From: a bacterium
GTDB lineage: Bacteria; Vulcanimicrobiota; Xenobia; Xenobiales; Xenobiaceae
Direction of reading: 5' to 3'
NCBI GenBank assembly: GCA_017444165.1
Contig: JAFSXH010000198.1
Coordinates: 1 to 20,104 of the forward strand
DNA: 20,104 bases
Shown here: piece after piece, positions 1 to 7,334 of the stretch
Numbering within the stretch: position 1 is the first letter of the stretch
How the letters are laid out: the number at the start of each line of letters is the position of its first letter
Made by a program: the position numbers and the translations under genes
Notes under the pieces: model-generated
Told to the model about the DNA's origin: nothing
Seen by the model: the letters and a program-made list of their open reading frames with translations, nothing else
Database searches by the model: none

Positions 1-404
1 AGCTCTAAAGCTCCGACTACCCGTTCTTCAATATCTCGATCACTCAGCCCCATATTTTTGGGACCGAAAGCCACATCATCGTAAATGGTCTCTTCGAAAA
101 GTTGCTGTTCTGGAAATTGGAAGAGCATGCCAACTTTAAAACGCACACCAGCTAAATCTGCACCCTTGGTATTCCTATCTATAGACAAACTATCAACAAT
201 TACTTTACCGCTATCAGGTACAAGTAACCCATTAAAATGTTGCACCAGAGTAGATTTACCACTACCTGTAGTTCCAATAATGCCAACTCGTTCGGCAGGA
301 AAGATCTGCAAAGAAACATTATTTAAAGCTAAATTTTCAAAGGGAGAGCCAATCATATAAGTATGACTAACCCCCTGCAACTCGATAAAAGGAAGAGGAG
401 CCAT
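1..404 (-). CDS. ecfA2: ECF transporter ATP-binding subunit EcfA2 (partial, cut by window edge)
   Basis: This is the first 134 residues of an ABC ATPase; the rest lies beyond position 1. It opens MAPLPFIELQGVSHTY. Walker A is GTTGSGKST at residues 44-52, and the Q-loop is MLFQFPEQQLFEET, with Gln96, followed by VAFGPKNMGL. The FQFPEQQLFEE and AFGPKNMGL signatures are typical of EcfA2, one of two paired ATPases that drive vitamin or metal uptake with EcfT and a substrate-binding S component. The ATG lies 4 bases after the stop of the upstream glycosyltransferase gene, so the two are probably co-transcribed. No strong Shine-Dalgarno site is visible before it, which suggests translational coupling. 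EcfT and truA would be expected next, outside the window. Confidence 0.9.
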   Translation of the reverse strand, partial: MAPLPFIELQGVSHTYMIGSPFENLALNNVSLQIFPAERVGIIGTTGSGKSTLVQHFNGLLVPDSGKVIVDSLSIDRNTKGADLAGVRFKVGMLFQFPEQQLFEETIYDDVAFGPKNMGLSDRDIEERVVGALE

Positions 405-408
405 TTAA

Positions 409-1593
409 TTAACGCTTTTTACTGCGCCGTCTTTGGTATTCTTCTAAAAATGCCTCATAGGCCATCCAGGTCATATCGGCCGTACGCCTCCAAGACATAT
501 GTTGAGCCCGTTCTAAACCTCTTGTGCGCATCTGCATACGCAAATTTTCATCGTTCATAACACCTAAAAGAGCATTGCGAACATCCCCTAAATTATGAGG
601 ATCAAACATAACAGCCGCGTTGCCTGCCACCTCGGGGAGACAAGAGGTGTTAGAACACACTACGGGCGTACCAACAGCCATAGCCTCTAAAAGCGGCAAA
701 CCAAAACCTTCCATCAAAGAAGGAAAAGCAAAAAGACCAGCAGCTGCATATAACATGGGCAACTCTTCTTTGTCGACGTAACCCATCCAAACTATCTGCT
801 GATGAGGGAATTTTTTCACCAAATAAAGCTGATCTTCTTTAGAATAAGGACCAGCAAAGACGAATGGCCAGGGACACTGGGGAGCTGTAGCCTGCAAAAT
901 AGCCTCAACATTCTTTACACCCAATAGAGTGCCGACATGCAAAATAAATTTAGCGGGCAATCTTCTGCGCTGGCGATACTCGTTTACTTGAGAGGCATAA
1001 GGCAAGACGAAACGATCAGAAATACCATTCCAAACCGTTCTCGTAGGGGGAGAATTTTTTAAATTAAAGTGTAAAGCATTATCAGTATACTGAGAGATGG
1101 TAATTATACCATCTAAGGCACTGTGATTTTGTACAATTTTACTATATAAAAATTTAAGAGTAGCAAATTTCAGAAAGTTGCTGTTATAAAAACAATACTG
1201 AGGATGAGTAACTGCTGTAATATCGTGTACTGTAGCAATTCTTGGAACTCCTAGATCGACCATAGGAAAGCCCATCTGAATATCTATCACATTTGTAAAA
1301 TGGATCAAATCGGCTGCTGTAGCTAATTTCTTAAAAGCCTCTAAGTTATTGTTAGCATCGTGACGAAATCCTAAGTATTTCATGCCAGGAAAATCAGAAG
1401 GTTTAGGTATTTCATATATCTGACATAAATTCAAATATTTAGGATCTAAAGAGATAGGAATTTCTGGCCAAGCAAAGAGAACGACTTCGCGTTGCTTAGT
1501 GAGATATTGAATTAAAAGTTCTCGCACATAGGTGCCAATTCCGCGATATTGATTCTCCGTCTGCAGAGGTCTCACGTCTAAAGCAACGCGCAT
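409..1593 (-). CDS. GT4-family glycosyltransferase
   Basis: A 394-residue GT-B fold glycosyltransferase of family GT4. The N-terminal half begins MRVALDVRPLQTENQYRGIG, the glycine-rich acceptor-domain start common in mannosyl- or rhamnosyl-transferases that build cell-surface glycans. The C-terminal nucleotide-sugar domain has the GTLLGVKN strand turn (221-228), the segment VWMGYVDKEELPMLYAAA, and the EX7E motif, EGFGLPLLE, with Glu295 and Glu303. There is no signal peptide or membrane segment, so it is cytosolic or peripheral. The start is ATG at 1593 with GGAG about 9 bases upstream. It sits between ecfA1 and ecfA2, which are normally adjacent. Substrate and product cannot be read from the sequence. 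Confidence 0.88.
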   Translation of the reverse strand: MRVALDVRPLQTENQYRGIGTYVRELLIQYLTKQREVVLFAWPEIPISLDPKYLNLCQIYEIPKPSDFPGMKYLGFRHDANNNLEAFKKLATAADLIHFTNVIDIQMGFPMVDLGVPRIATVHDITAVTHPQYCFYNSNFLKFATLKFLYSKIVQNHSALDGIITISQYTDNALHFNLKNSPPTRTVWNGISDRFVLPYASQVNEYRQRRRLPAKFILHVGTLLGVKNVEAILQATAPQCPWPFVFAGPYSKEDQLYLVKKFPHQQIVWMGYVDKEELPMLYAAAGLFAFPSLMEGFGLPLLEAMAVGTPVVCSNTSCLPEVAGNAAVMFDPHNLGDVRNALLGVMNDENLRMQMRTRGLERAQHMSWRRTADMTWMAYEAFLEEYQRRRSKKR

Positions 1594-1662
1594 ATTATCT
1601 TAGCTCCATCTCTTTACTTTTTAGCCACACGCGGGAGGCTTTCTTTAGGCGTTATAGCTATC

Positions 1663-2490
1663 CTACGCTCTCTCACTCAAACTTTGTGAGATATTTTCAG
1701 CTAAAATTTTCCAATCATCACAATAAGTGAGAGAGTAACCTTTTTTATTTAATAATTCAATTAACTTAATAATTTGTGGCAATTCCAAGTTCGCTCTCTT
1801 CACCAATTCACTTCGTGCAAACAACTCCTTAACCGAACCATCAAAAGCCAACTGCCCTTTATCAATAACCAAAACTCTATCACCGTGAAGAACCTCTTCC
1901 ATATGGTGAGTAACGTAAATAATGGCAATACCCAACTCGCGGCGCAAAAAATCTATAGCTTCTAAAACATTCTCCCGCCCTTGAGGATCGAGCATAGCGG
2001 TAGGTTCATCCATAATCATGTATTGAGGATACATAACCAACACACTAGCTATCGCCACCCGCTGAGTTTGGCCACCAGACAAATAATGAGGTTCCTTATA
2101 ACGCAACTCCTCAATATTTAATGCCCGCAAGCTCCAATCTATACGCCGACGAATCTCCTGAGGATCTATACCCAAATTTTCTGGCCCGAAAGCTAACTCA
2201 TCCTCAACAGTGGAAGCAACCAATTGTCTAGTGGGATCTTGGAAGATCATTCCCACTTTTTGCAAAATTTCAAGAGAATTTTCTTCCTTACTGGTAGATA
2301 ATCCATCGACAACAATCTCACCCGCATTCGGTAAAAGTAGTCCGTTCATCAAACGAGCCAGTGTAGTCTTGCCAGAACCATTACCACCTAAAACAGAAAC
2401 AAATTCTCCTGGATTAATGATAAAATTTACATTTTTTATAAACTCTGTCCCCTCTTCATAAGAGAAGCAGACATCTTTAAATTCGATCAC
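1663..2490 (-). CDS. ecfA1: ECF transporter ATP-binding subunit EcfA1
   Basis: A 275-residue ABC ATPase of the energy-coupling factor type. Walker A is GGNGSGKT (35-42), the Q-loop is MIFQDPTRQLVASTVEDE (Gln84), the ABC signature is LSGGQ (137-141), Walker B is YMIMDEP (Asp161, Glu162), and the switch histidine lies in VTHHMEE (195/196). FGPENLGI after the Q-loop is typical of EcfA. With EcfA2 and EcfT it powers uptake of vitamins through S components at the inner membrane. The start is GTG at 2490; the only Shine-Dalgarno candidate (AGGT) is weak and lies at the end of the U-tract of the rplQ terminator. No separate promoter is obvious, so expression may depend on readthrough of that terminator. 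Confidence 0.95.
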   Translation of the reverse strand: MIEFKDVCFSYEEGTEFIKNVNFIINPGEFVSVLGGNGSGKTTLARLMNGLLLPNAGEIVVDGLSTSKEENSLEILQKVGMIFQDPTRQLVASTVEDELAFGPENLGIDPQEIRRRIDWSLRALNIEELRYKEPHYLSGGQTQRVAIASVLVMYPQYMIMDEPTAMLDPQGRENVLEAIDFLRRELGIAIIYVTHHMEEVLHGDRVLVIDKGQLAFDGSVKELFARSELVKRANLELPQIIKLIELLNKKGYSLTYCDDWKILAENISQSLSERA

Positions 2491-2504
2491 TGTAAAAATT
2501 ACCT

Positions 2505-2548
2505 AAAAAAACAAAAGCCCTAGATTCTCTCTGAGAGAGAACTAAGGC
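2505..2548 (-). terminator. Intrinsic terminator after rplQ
   Basis: On the minus strand GCCTTAG+TTCTCTC (2535-2548) pairs with GAGAGAA (2525-2531) and CTAGGGC (2517-2523). This gives a 14-bp stem with one bulged base and a TCA loop. It is followed by TTTT, G and a run of seven T (2505-2511). It closes the alpha region; its U-tract runs straight into the leader of ecfA1. Confidence 0.9.
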
Positions 2549-2572
2549 CCGAACGTTAAAAAATTAACTAAA

Positions 2573-3007
2573 CTACTTCACCAACTTCACAATAGCCATG
2601 GGAGCACCATCGCCTTTGCGGAAACCGTTGTGAATAACGCGGACGTAACCACCGCACTTGTTGCCATTGTGCCTCTCAGCATAACGGCGAGCCAAAACGT
2701 TGAAAATATCCAAACCGACTTCATGGTCGCTTATGTGACGGAAGACACGACGCTTACAAGCCAAAGCATCAGCTCTATTCTGTCTGTACTCTTCACTATC
2801 AGCTTCACCTTTGAAGGAATCCTCAATAGCTACAGCCTTGCGAGCCCAAGAGAGAATATTCTCAGTAAAGCGGGCAACTTCCTTAGCACGAGTAACTGTA
2901 GTCTCGATCTGCTCCTCTCTCAAAAGAGAAGTAGCCATATTTCTCAACATAGCTATACGATGACCAGTCTGACGGCCTAAGGTGCGAGTGCGAACTTTGT
3001 GCCTCAT
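2573..3007 (-). CDS. rplQ: 50S ribosomal protein L17
   Basis: A 144-residue L17, a 23S-binding protein near the peptide exit tunnel. The start MRHKVRTRTLGRQTGHRIAM is the family signature, and the end GAPMAIVKLVK is typical. It is longer than the usual 115-130 residues. The extra length is a charged insertion around residues 60-80 (EDSFKGEADSEEYRQNRADA) in the region before the conserved VFRHI segment. ATG at 3007 is preceded by TAGGAGAAA. It follows rpoA after 61 bases, the normal alpha-operon order, and is closed by a strong terminator. Confidence 0.97.
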   Translation of the reverse strand: MRHKVRTRTLGRQTGHRIAMLRNMATSLLREEQIETTVTRAKEVARFTENILSWARKAVAIEDSFKGEADSEEYRQNRADALACKRRVFRHISDHEVGLDIFNVLARRYAERHNGNKCGGYVRVIHNGFRKGDGAPMAIVKLVK

Positions 3008-3068
3008 CGAAATTTCTCCTAATAAAAACCTAAACTATACAACAACGTTACAAGAAGCAAACCCCACC

Positions 3069-4025
3069 TTAGTTCTGACTATCAGGGGTACCAGGTTTCA
3101 AAGACAAACCGCGCTCCTTCAGCTTATCCTTAATCTCATCCAAAGATTTCTGACCAAAATTCTTGAGCTTCATCAACTGATTCTCGCTGTAGGTCAACAA
3201 ATCACCTACATAGGCAATCCCAGCTCGTTTCAGACAATTGAGAGAACGAACAGACAACTCAAGATCTTCGATCACCGTTCCGTCTTTGCTCATCTGCGGA
3301 ACTTCTACCTCTTCAACCGTCTCAGGCTGAGACTGCAAACGAGCAAACTGCTCAAAACGCTCCTGCAACATAATAGCTGCATTAGAAACAGCCTCACTGG
3401 GCTTTATACTGCCATCAGTCTCTACTTCTAGCACCAATCTCTCAAAGTCGGTCCTCTGCTTGACACGAGTATCCTGAACCTCAAAGTTAGCGCGAACAAC
3501 AGGACTGAATATAGAATCGATAGGTATAGTGCCTATTCCCTGCTGTTCTTGGCGGAACTGCTGCTCGGCAGGCACATAGCCAGTACCCAATGATGCAGTC
3601 ATATCCATAACCAACTTAGAAGTATCATCTGTCAAAGTGGCGATCTTGAGCTCGGGATTGAGAATCTCAACCTCAGCATCGGCAGAAATATCAGCCGCCG
3701 TAACTATGCCCTTGCCACGAGCCTCGATGTGCAAAATCTTCTCTTCCTGAGTATTGAGACGCAGACGAAGCTTCTTCAAATTTAAAATAATCTCCGTCGT
3801 ATCTTCCTTGACACCTGGAATCGTCGAAAACTCATGTAAAACTCCATCAATATGGATATGAGTAACTGCCGCACCTATCAACGAAGAGAGCAAAACACGC
3901 CTAAGAGAATTGCCAAGTGTAACGCCGTAACCACGCTCCAAAGGTTCAGCAATAAAACAATTATCGCCAACCTGGCGAACGTCAAAACTAAGCTGATCGT
4001 TTTCTAACATTTTTGTGCCCGGCAT
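3069..4025 (-). CDS. rpoA: DNA-directed RNA polymerase subunit alpha
   Basis: A 318-residue alpha subunit. The N-terminal dimerisation domain carries PLERGYGVTLGNSLRRVLLSS, the conserved assembly segment contacting beta and beta-prime. The C-terminal domain (about residues 250-318) has the two helix-hairpin-helix elements, LELSVRSLNCLKRAGI and LKNFGQKSLDEIKDKL, that bind UP elements and activators. The start is placed at ATG 4025, which has GAGG at a good distance (7 bases). A TTG codon directly upstream in frame was not chosen. A linker rich in Gln and Glu joins the domains. The 95-base gap from rpsD holds a large stem-loop with an alternative pairing, described separately, which may control its expression relative to S4. 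Confidence 0.97.
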   Translation of the reverse strand: MPGTKMLENDQLSFDVRQVGDNCFIAEPLERGYGVTLGNSLRRVLLSSLIGAAVTHIHIDGVLHEFSTIPGVKEDTTEIILNLKKLRLRLNTQEEKILHIEARGKGIVTAADISADAEVEILNPELKIATLTDDTSKLVMDMTASLGTGYVPAEQQFRQEQQGIGTIPIDSIFSPVVRANFEVQDTRVKQRTDFERLVLEVETDGSIKPSEAVSNAAIMLQERFEQFARLQSQPETVEEVEVPQMSKDGTVIEDLELSVRSLNCLKRAGIAYVGDLLTYSENQLMKLKNFGQKSLDEIKDKLKERGLSLKPGTPDSQN

Positions 4026-4045
4026 CAATACACCTCAAATTAAGT

Positions 4046-4105
4046 CGCTCTATTTTGCAATCAAAGAGCGTCACCACTAAACTAGATCTTAGCGGAAAGA
4101 CGCTC
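4046..4105 (-). promoter_or_regulatory. Stem-loop with mutually exclusive alternative pairing, rpsD-rpoA gap
   Basis: Outer stem GAGCGTC (4099-4105) with GACGCTC (4066-4072), and inner stem CCGCTAA (4089-4095) with TTAGTGG (4074-4080) closing an 8-base loop, give 14 bp in all. The downstream arm can instead form CGCTCT (4065-4070) with AGAGCG (4046-4051), disrupting the first stem. Neither form is followed by a T run; the rpoA ribosome site lies about 15 bases further on. The pairings are seen directly; a regulatory role is inferred. Confidence 0.55.
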
Positions 4106-4120
4106 CCAAAACGGTCAGTA

Positions 4121-4756
4121 CTAACCCATACGGTTGTAGTACTCAACGATAACCTTTTCATTAATGTCCACGGCGATCTCATCTCTAGTAGGCATAGACA
4201 AGATCTTGCCCTGAGCCTTAGTAGAGTCGAGCTCTAACCAAGCGGGAACTTTGCGCACACGAGCGGAATCGAGCGAACGCTGATTCAACTCCTGATTAGC
4301 CAACTTCTCACGGAGCTCGATAACCATACCTGGCTTGACCAAGAAGGAAGGTATATCAACCTTGCGGCCATTGACCAAAATATTACCATGAGCTACCAAC
4401 TGACGAGCAGCGGGACGAGAAACGGTAAAGCCAAGACGGTAAACGACACTGTCGAGTCTGCGCTCTAAGATGCGCAGGAAGTTGTCGCCCGTAATGCCCT
4501 CTTGACGAGAAGCCTTAGAAAAATAGCTTCTGAAGACGCGCTCAGTAACTCCATACATACGGCGAAGTTTCTGCTTTTCGCGTAACTGAACGCCATACTG
4601 AGTCACACGGCGACGCACACTAGAACCATGCTGTCCCGGAGGGAAGGCGCGACGATTCATCGCACACTTTTCAGAGAGACATCTCTCACCTTTCAAGAAC
4701 AGCTTAGTATTCTCACGCCGGCACAACTTGCAGACCGGCCCTGTATACCTAGACAC
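4121..4756 (-). CDS. rpsD: 30S ribosomal protein S4
   Basis: A 211-residue S4, a primary 16S-binding protein that nucleates assembly of the small-subunit body. The N-terminal zinc knuckle is present: Cys9, Cys12, Cys26 and Cys31 in CKLCRR...GERCLSEKC, so this is the zinc-binding form. The S4 RNA-binding domain is seen at LERRLDSVVYRLGF and ARQLVAHGNILVNG. Length fits the family. The start is GTG at 4756 with GGAGG 9 bases upstream. It lies between rpsK and rpoA, the usual order. In several bacteria S4 is the autoregulator of the alpha operon or of its own mRNA, so the stem-loops on either side of this gene are candidate targets; that is inference. Confidence 0.98.
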   Translation of the reverse strand: MSRYTGPVCKLCRRENTKLFLKGERCLSEKCAMNRRAFPPGQHGSSVRRRVTQYGVQLREKQKLRRMYGVTERVFRSYFSKASRQEGITGDNFLRILERRLDSVVYRLGFTVSRPAARQLVAHGNILVNGRKVDIPSFLVKPGMVIELREKLANQELNQRSLDSARVRKVPAWLELDSTKAQGKILSMPTRDEIAVDINEKVIVEYYNRMG

Positions 4757-4762
4757 GGAAAA

Positions 4763-4796
4763 TATCCTCCCAAGAATAGGAGCGATTCAAAATCGC
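4763..4796 (-). promoter_or_regulatory. Small hairpin and SD-complementary segment before rpsD
   Basis: GCGATT (4791-4796) and AATCGC (4782-4787) pair perfectly around TTG. Immediately after, CTCC can pair with the GGGAGG that serves as the rpsD Shine-Dalgarno site, over an 8-base loop. The second pairing is only 4 bp and may be weak. It could let rpsD translation be controlled by site occlusion. Confidence 0.35.
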
Positions 4797-4817
4797 AAAA
4801 TCTTAAACTAACTAGAA

Positions 4818-5216
4818 CTATACCCTACGACGTTTCGGAGGGCGGCAACCATTATGTGGAATGGGGGTAACGTCACGCATGATAGTGACATTTAAACCTG
4901 CGGTCTGAAGAGCACGGATAGCGGCTTCACGACCTTGACCAGGACCCTTCACATTGACGACAACCGAACGCATACCGTGCTCAATAGCAATCTGAGCTGC
5001 CTTTTCTGCAGCTATCTGAGCGGCGTAAGGAGTACTCTTGCGAGAGCCTCTAAAGCCGTGAGCACCAGCGGTTGACCATGACAACGCGTTTCCTGCGGGG
5101 TCTGTTATGGTGACAATAGTATTGTTGAACGTAGACTGGATGTGAGCTACACCACTAGGAACGTTCTTAATAATCTTCTTGCCGCGACCACGAACGCGGC
5201 TTTGCTTTTTAGCCAT
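4818..5216 (-). CDS. rpsK: 30S ribosomal protein S11
   Basis: A 132-residue S11, part of the small-subunit platform that helps shape the mRNA exit (E-site) region. Recognised by VAHIQSTFNNTIVTITDPAG near the start, SWSTAGAHGFRGSRKSTPYA in the middle, and the universally conserved end DVTPIPHNGCRPPKRRRV. Length matches the family. The start is ATG at 5216, 11 bases after the rpsM stop, with AGGAAG as the likely ribosome site. It is followed by a 61-base gap to rpsD, larger than its neighbours. Confidence 0.98.
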   Translation of the reverse strand: MAKKQSRVRGRGKKIIKNVPSGVAHIQSTFNNTIVTITDPAGNALSWSTAGAHGFRGSRKSTPYAAQIAAEKAAQIAIEHGMRSVVVNVKGPGQGREAAIRALQTAGLNVTIMRDVTPIPHNGCRPPKRRRV

Positions 5217-5227
5217 CTTCTATCTTC

Positions 5228-5599
5228 CTACGCTTTCTTACTGCGACCGACAGTGCGCTTGGGTCCCTTGCGGGTGCGAGCATTGGTCTTAGTGCGCTGA
5301 CCACGCACGGGAAGATTGCGGCGATGGCGGATACCACGATAGCATCCAATATCCATAAGCCGTTTAATGTTCTGAGTAATCTCACGGCGGAGATCACCCT
5401 CTACTTTGTACTTATGCTCAATGATCTCACGAAGACGAGTAACTACATCTTCGGAAACATCACGAACGCGAACGAGTGGGTCAATACCCACTTCCTCTAC
5501 AATATGACTAGCTGTGGTGCGTCCAATACCGTAAATATAAGTAAGAGCAATACCTATACCTTTATCTCTCGGCAAATCGACGCCGGCGATTCTGGCCAC
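5228..5599 (-). CDS. rpsM: 30S ribosomal protein S13
   Basis: A 123-residue S13, which sits on the small-subunit head and contacts the large subunit through intersubunit bridges. It opens MARIAGVDLPRDKGIGIALTYIYGIG, and the basic tail RRNLPVRGQRTKTNARTRKG is the tRNA-contacting extension. The start is GTG at 5599, with GGAGGA 9 bases upstream; that site overlaps the end of rpmJ (the TAG runs into GGAGG), so rpmJ and rpsM are probably translationally linked. The order rpmJ-rpsM-rpsK-rpsD-rpoA-rplQ is the standard Gram-positive alpha arrangement. Confidence 0.98.
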   Translation of the reverse strand: MARIAGVDLPRDKGIGIALTYIYGIGRTTASHIVEEVGIDPLVRVRDVSEDVVTRLREIIEHKYKVEGDLRREITQNIKRLMDIGCYRGIRHRRNLPVRGQRTKTNARTRKGPKRTVGRSKKA

Positions 5600-5612
5600 G
5601 AATCGATTCCTC

Positions 5613-5726
5613 CTATCCCTGGACCTGCTTATGTTTGGGGTTGGTGCAGATTATCCTAACCCGTCCTTTACGCGTAATGACGCGGCATTTCTCACAGCGT
5701 ACGCGCACAGAAGGTTTCACCTTCAT
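5613..5726 (-). CDS. rpmJ: 50S ribosomal protein L36 (zinc form)
   Basis: A 37-residue protein beginning MKVKPSVRVRCEKCRVITRK and ending NPKHKQVQG. Cys11, Cys14, Cys27 and His32 form the zinc site that defines the Cys-containing L36 type. It binds 23S rRNA near the peptidyl-transferase region. The start is ATG at 5726 with a strong GGAGGAAAG. Normally infA lies directly upstream; here a 171-base non-coding gap separates it from map. A 7-bp hairpin (5739-5759) ends one base before the GGAGG, which could modulate its translation. Confidence 0.97.
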   Translation of the reverse strand: MKVKPSVRVRCEKCRVITRKGRVRIICTNPKHKQVQG

Positions 5727-5897
5727 AATCTTTCCTCCAGATATTATCGACAAATATCTATACAAAAACTTTGGAAACTACGTTGCATTTTTCCCGCCTG
5801 AAACGGAGGCAAACCCTAGCAGCCTTGAGTTCTAGCTACAGAACCATTCAAAAAGGGTCGGAAATTATGCTGGAGCATTCTATCTTAAAAAGAAACT
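5727..5897 (-). other. 171-base gap map-rpmJ: usual place of infA, no convincing gene
   Basis: No IF-1 reading frame fits; an infA gene needs about 219 bases. Visible elements are a perfect inverted repeat AGATATT/AATATCT (5753-5759 with 5739-5745) just before the rpmJ ribosome site, a GTTCT/AGAAC small hairpin further up, and a 20-codon ORF (5816-5878; begins MLQHNFRPF) with no good ribosome site. A GATAAT resembling a -10 box lies within the first hairpin, but without a good -35. Confidence 0.6.
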
Positions 5898-6662
5898 TTA
5901 GTCAATACCGTTAGTCAAGATCCTTGGTTCACCATCGGTTATGGCTACAGTATGCTCAAAGTGAGCCGATGGCTTGTGATCGCCCGTAACATACGTCCAA
6001 CCATCGTCTAACTGGTAGACTCTAAAAGTTCTCAAGTTGATCATGGGTTCTATGGCAATAACCATACCCTTGCGCAACTCTTCACCCTTAAAGCCACAAT
6101 CGAAATTGGGCACTGTAGGTTCTTCGTGCATTACTCTGCCAACACCATGACCAACTAAGACCCTTACTACACCAAAACCGTTCTTTTCAGCGTGATCCTG
6201 CACAGCCACACCGATGTCTCTAATGTAATTGCCAGCTTTAGCTTGAGCTATTCCCAAATAGAGACACTCCTCGGTAACTTTAACTAGACGGCGCACATCT
6301 TCAGGCACTTCACCAACTATGTGAGTCCTGGCCGCGTCAGAGACCCAACCATTCAAGGTTACCCCGCAGTCGATACTGACTATATCACCATCTTGAATGA
6401 CTCGCTTGCCTGGAATACCGTGAACGACCTCATCGTTGATCGAAATACAACACGTACCTGGGAAACCACCATAACCTAAAAATGTCGGAATACCACCGTG
6501 ACTGCGAATAAACTCTTCCGCTAATTTATCTAACTCTCCCGTTGTGATACCAGCGCGACAATTTTGAGCCAACATGTCGTGGCACGCACTCAGAACATTG
6601 CCCGACTTCTTCATGAGCTCGATCTCTTGGGGAGTCTTGATCTTTATCTTATCGTGTTTCAT
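5898..6662 (-). CDS. map: Methionine aminopeptidase, type I
   Basis: A 254-residue cytosolic metalloprotease that removes the initiator methionine from new proteins. All metal ligands and catalytic residues are visible: Asp98, Asp109, His172 (in VGHGVGRVMHE), Glu205 (in AIEPM) and Glu236 (in HFEHTVAI), with the substrate histidine at His81 (VVHGIPG). The length is typical of type Ia enzymes, without an N-terminal zinc extension. ATG at 6662 follows the adk stop by 3 bases, so the pair is almost certainly co-transcribed and coupled. The adk-map order is standard at the end of Gram-positive spc regions. Confidence 0.98.
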   Translation of the reverse strand: MKHDKIKIKTPQEIELMKKSGNVLSACHDMLAQNCRAGITTGELDKLAEEFIRSHGGIPTFLGYGGFPGTCCISINDEVVHGIPGKRVIQDGDIVSIDCGVTLNGWVSDAARTHIVGEVPEDVRRLVKVTEECLYLGIAQAKAGNYIRDIGVAVQDHAEKNGFGVVRVLVGHGVGRVMHEEPTVPNFDCGFKGEELRKGMVIAIEPMINLRTFRVYQLDDGWTYVTGDHKPSAHFEHTVAITDGEPRILTNGID

Positions 6663-6665
6663 AAA

Positions 6666-7319
6666 TTAAAACCCATTTTTTGCAATATAGTCTAAAACGT
6701 CTTTTTCAACCGCCATTGAACCGCGACTGCCATCAACATTGAAGAGTAAATTCTGTTTTTCATAATAATCTAAGAGAGGAGCCGTCGACTTGCGATAACT
6801 ATCCAAACGATTCTGAATAACTTCTTCGTGATCATCACTTCTGTGAACTAATTCATGTTGACAATTATCACAAATATTCTCCACTTTAGGAGGCTTATTA
6901 ACGATATTATAAACAGCGTTGCAATTGGGACAGACACGGCGAGTAATTAAACGCTGAATCAAAACCTCATCAGGCACAGAGAAAGCGATCACTACATCTA
7001 AAGGTTTACCAGCCTTGGCTAATCTCGCTTGCAAAGCCTCGGCCTGAGCCACAGTGCGAGGGAAACCATCGAAGATAAAACCTTTAGCACAGTCTGGTTT
7101 TTCTAAACGATCAAAGACTATATCCAGGACTAATTCATCGGGAACTAATTCACCCTTATCGATATAAGAAGCGATCTTCTGTCCGAACTCGCTCTTCGTA
7201 GCTCTATGCTCACGGAAAATATCACCCGTAGAAATGTGAGTAATTTGCAATTTTTCGATCAAAGAACCAGAGAGAGTACCCTTGCCACAACCAGGAGGGC
7301 CGACTAAGACACAACGCAT
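6666..7319 (-). CDS. adk: Adenylate kinase (zinc LID form)
   Basis: A 217-residue kinase interconverting AMP, ADP and ATP. The P-loop is GPPGCGKGT (7-15), with Cys where Ala is commoner. Also present are the AMP-binding segment THISTGDIFRE, GFIFDGFPRT (80-89), and a long LID domain with four cysteines, Cys130, Cys133, Cys150 and Cys153, the structural zinc site typical of Gram-positive enzymes. The start ATG at 7319 has AAGGAG upstream. That ribosome site lies immediately beyond the U-tract of a strong terminator that separates it from secY, with no clear promoter between, so expression may rely on readthrough or on a promoter inside secY. Confidence 0.97.
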   Translation of the reverse strand: MRCVLVGPPGCGKGTLSGSLIEKLQITHISTGDIFREHRATKSEFGQKIASYIDKGELVPDELVLDIVFDRLEKPDCAKGFIFDGFPRTVAQAEALQARLAKAGKPLDVVIAFSVPDEVLIQRLITRRVCPNCNAVYNIVNKPPKVENICDNCQHELVHRSDDHEEVIQNRLDSYRKSTAPLLDYYEKQNLLFNVDGSRGSMAVEKDVLDYIAKNGF

Positions 7320-7334
7320 AATAAAAAACTCCTT

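Noticed and set aside
1594..1662. Terminator in the ecfA1-glycosyltransferase gap
   Set aside because: AGCC/GGCT is only 4 bp with a 10-base loop, followed by A rather than T; too weak.
3008..3068. TATAGT in the rpoA-rplQ gap as a promoter
   Set aside because: The nearest -35-like sequences are poor or at wrong spacing (15 bases); not convincing.
5816..5878. 20-codon ORF in the map-rpmJ gap as a remnant of infA or of a KOW protein
   Set aside because: No residue pattern of IF-1 or KOW is visible, and it has no good ribosome site; kept only as an observation.
5727..5897. tRNA or other stable RNA gene in the map-rpmJ gap
   Set aside because: No T-loop GGTTC-A-type segment with matching acceptor stem was found.
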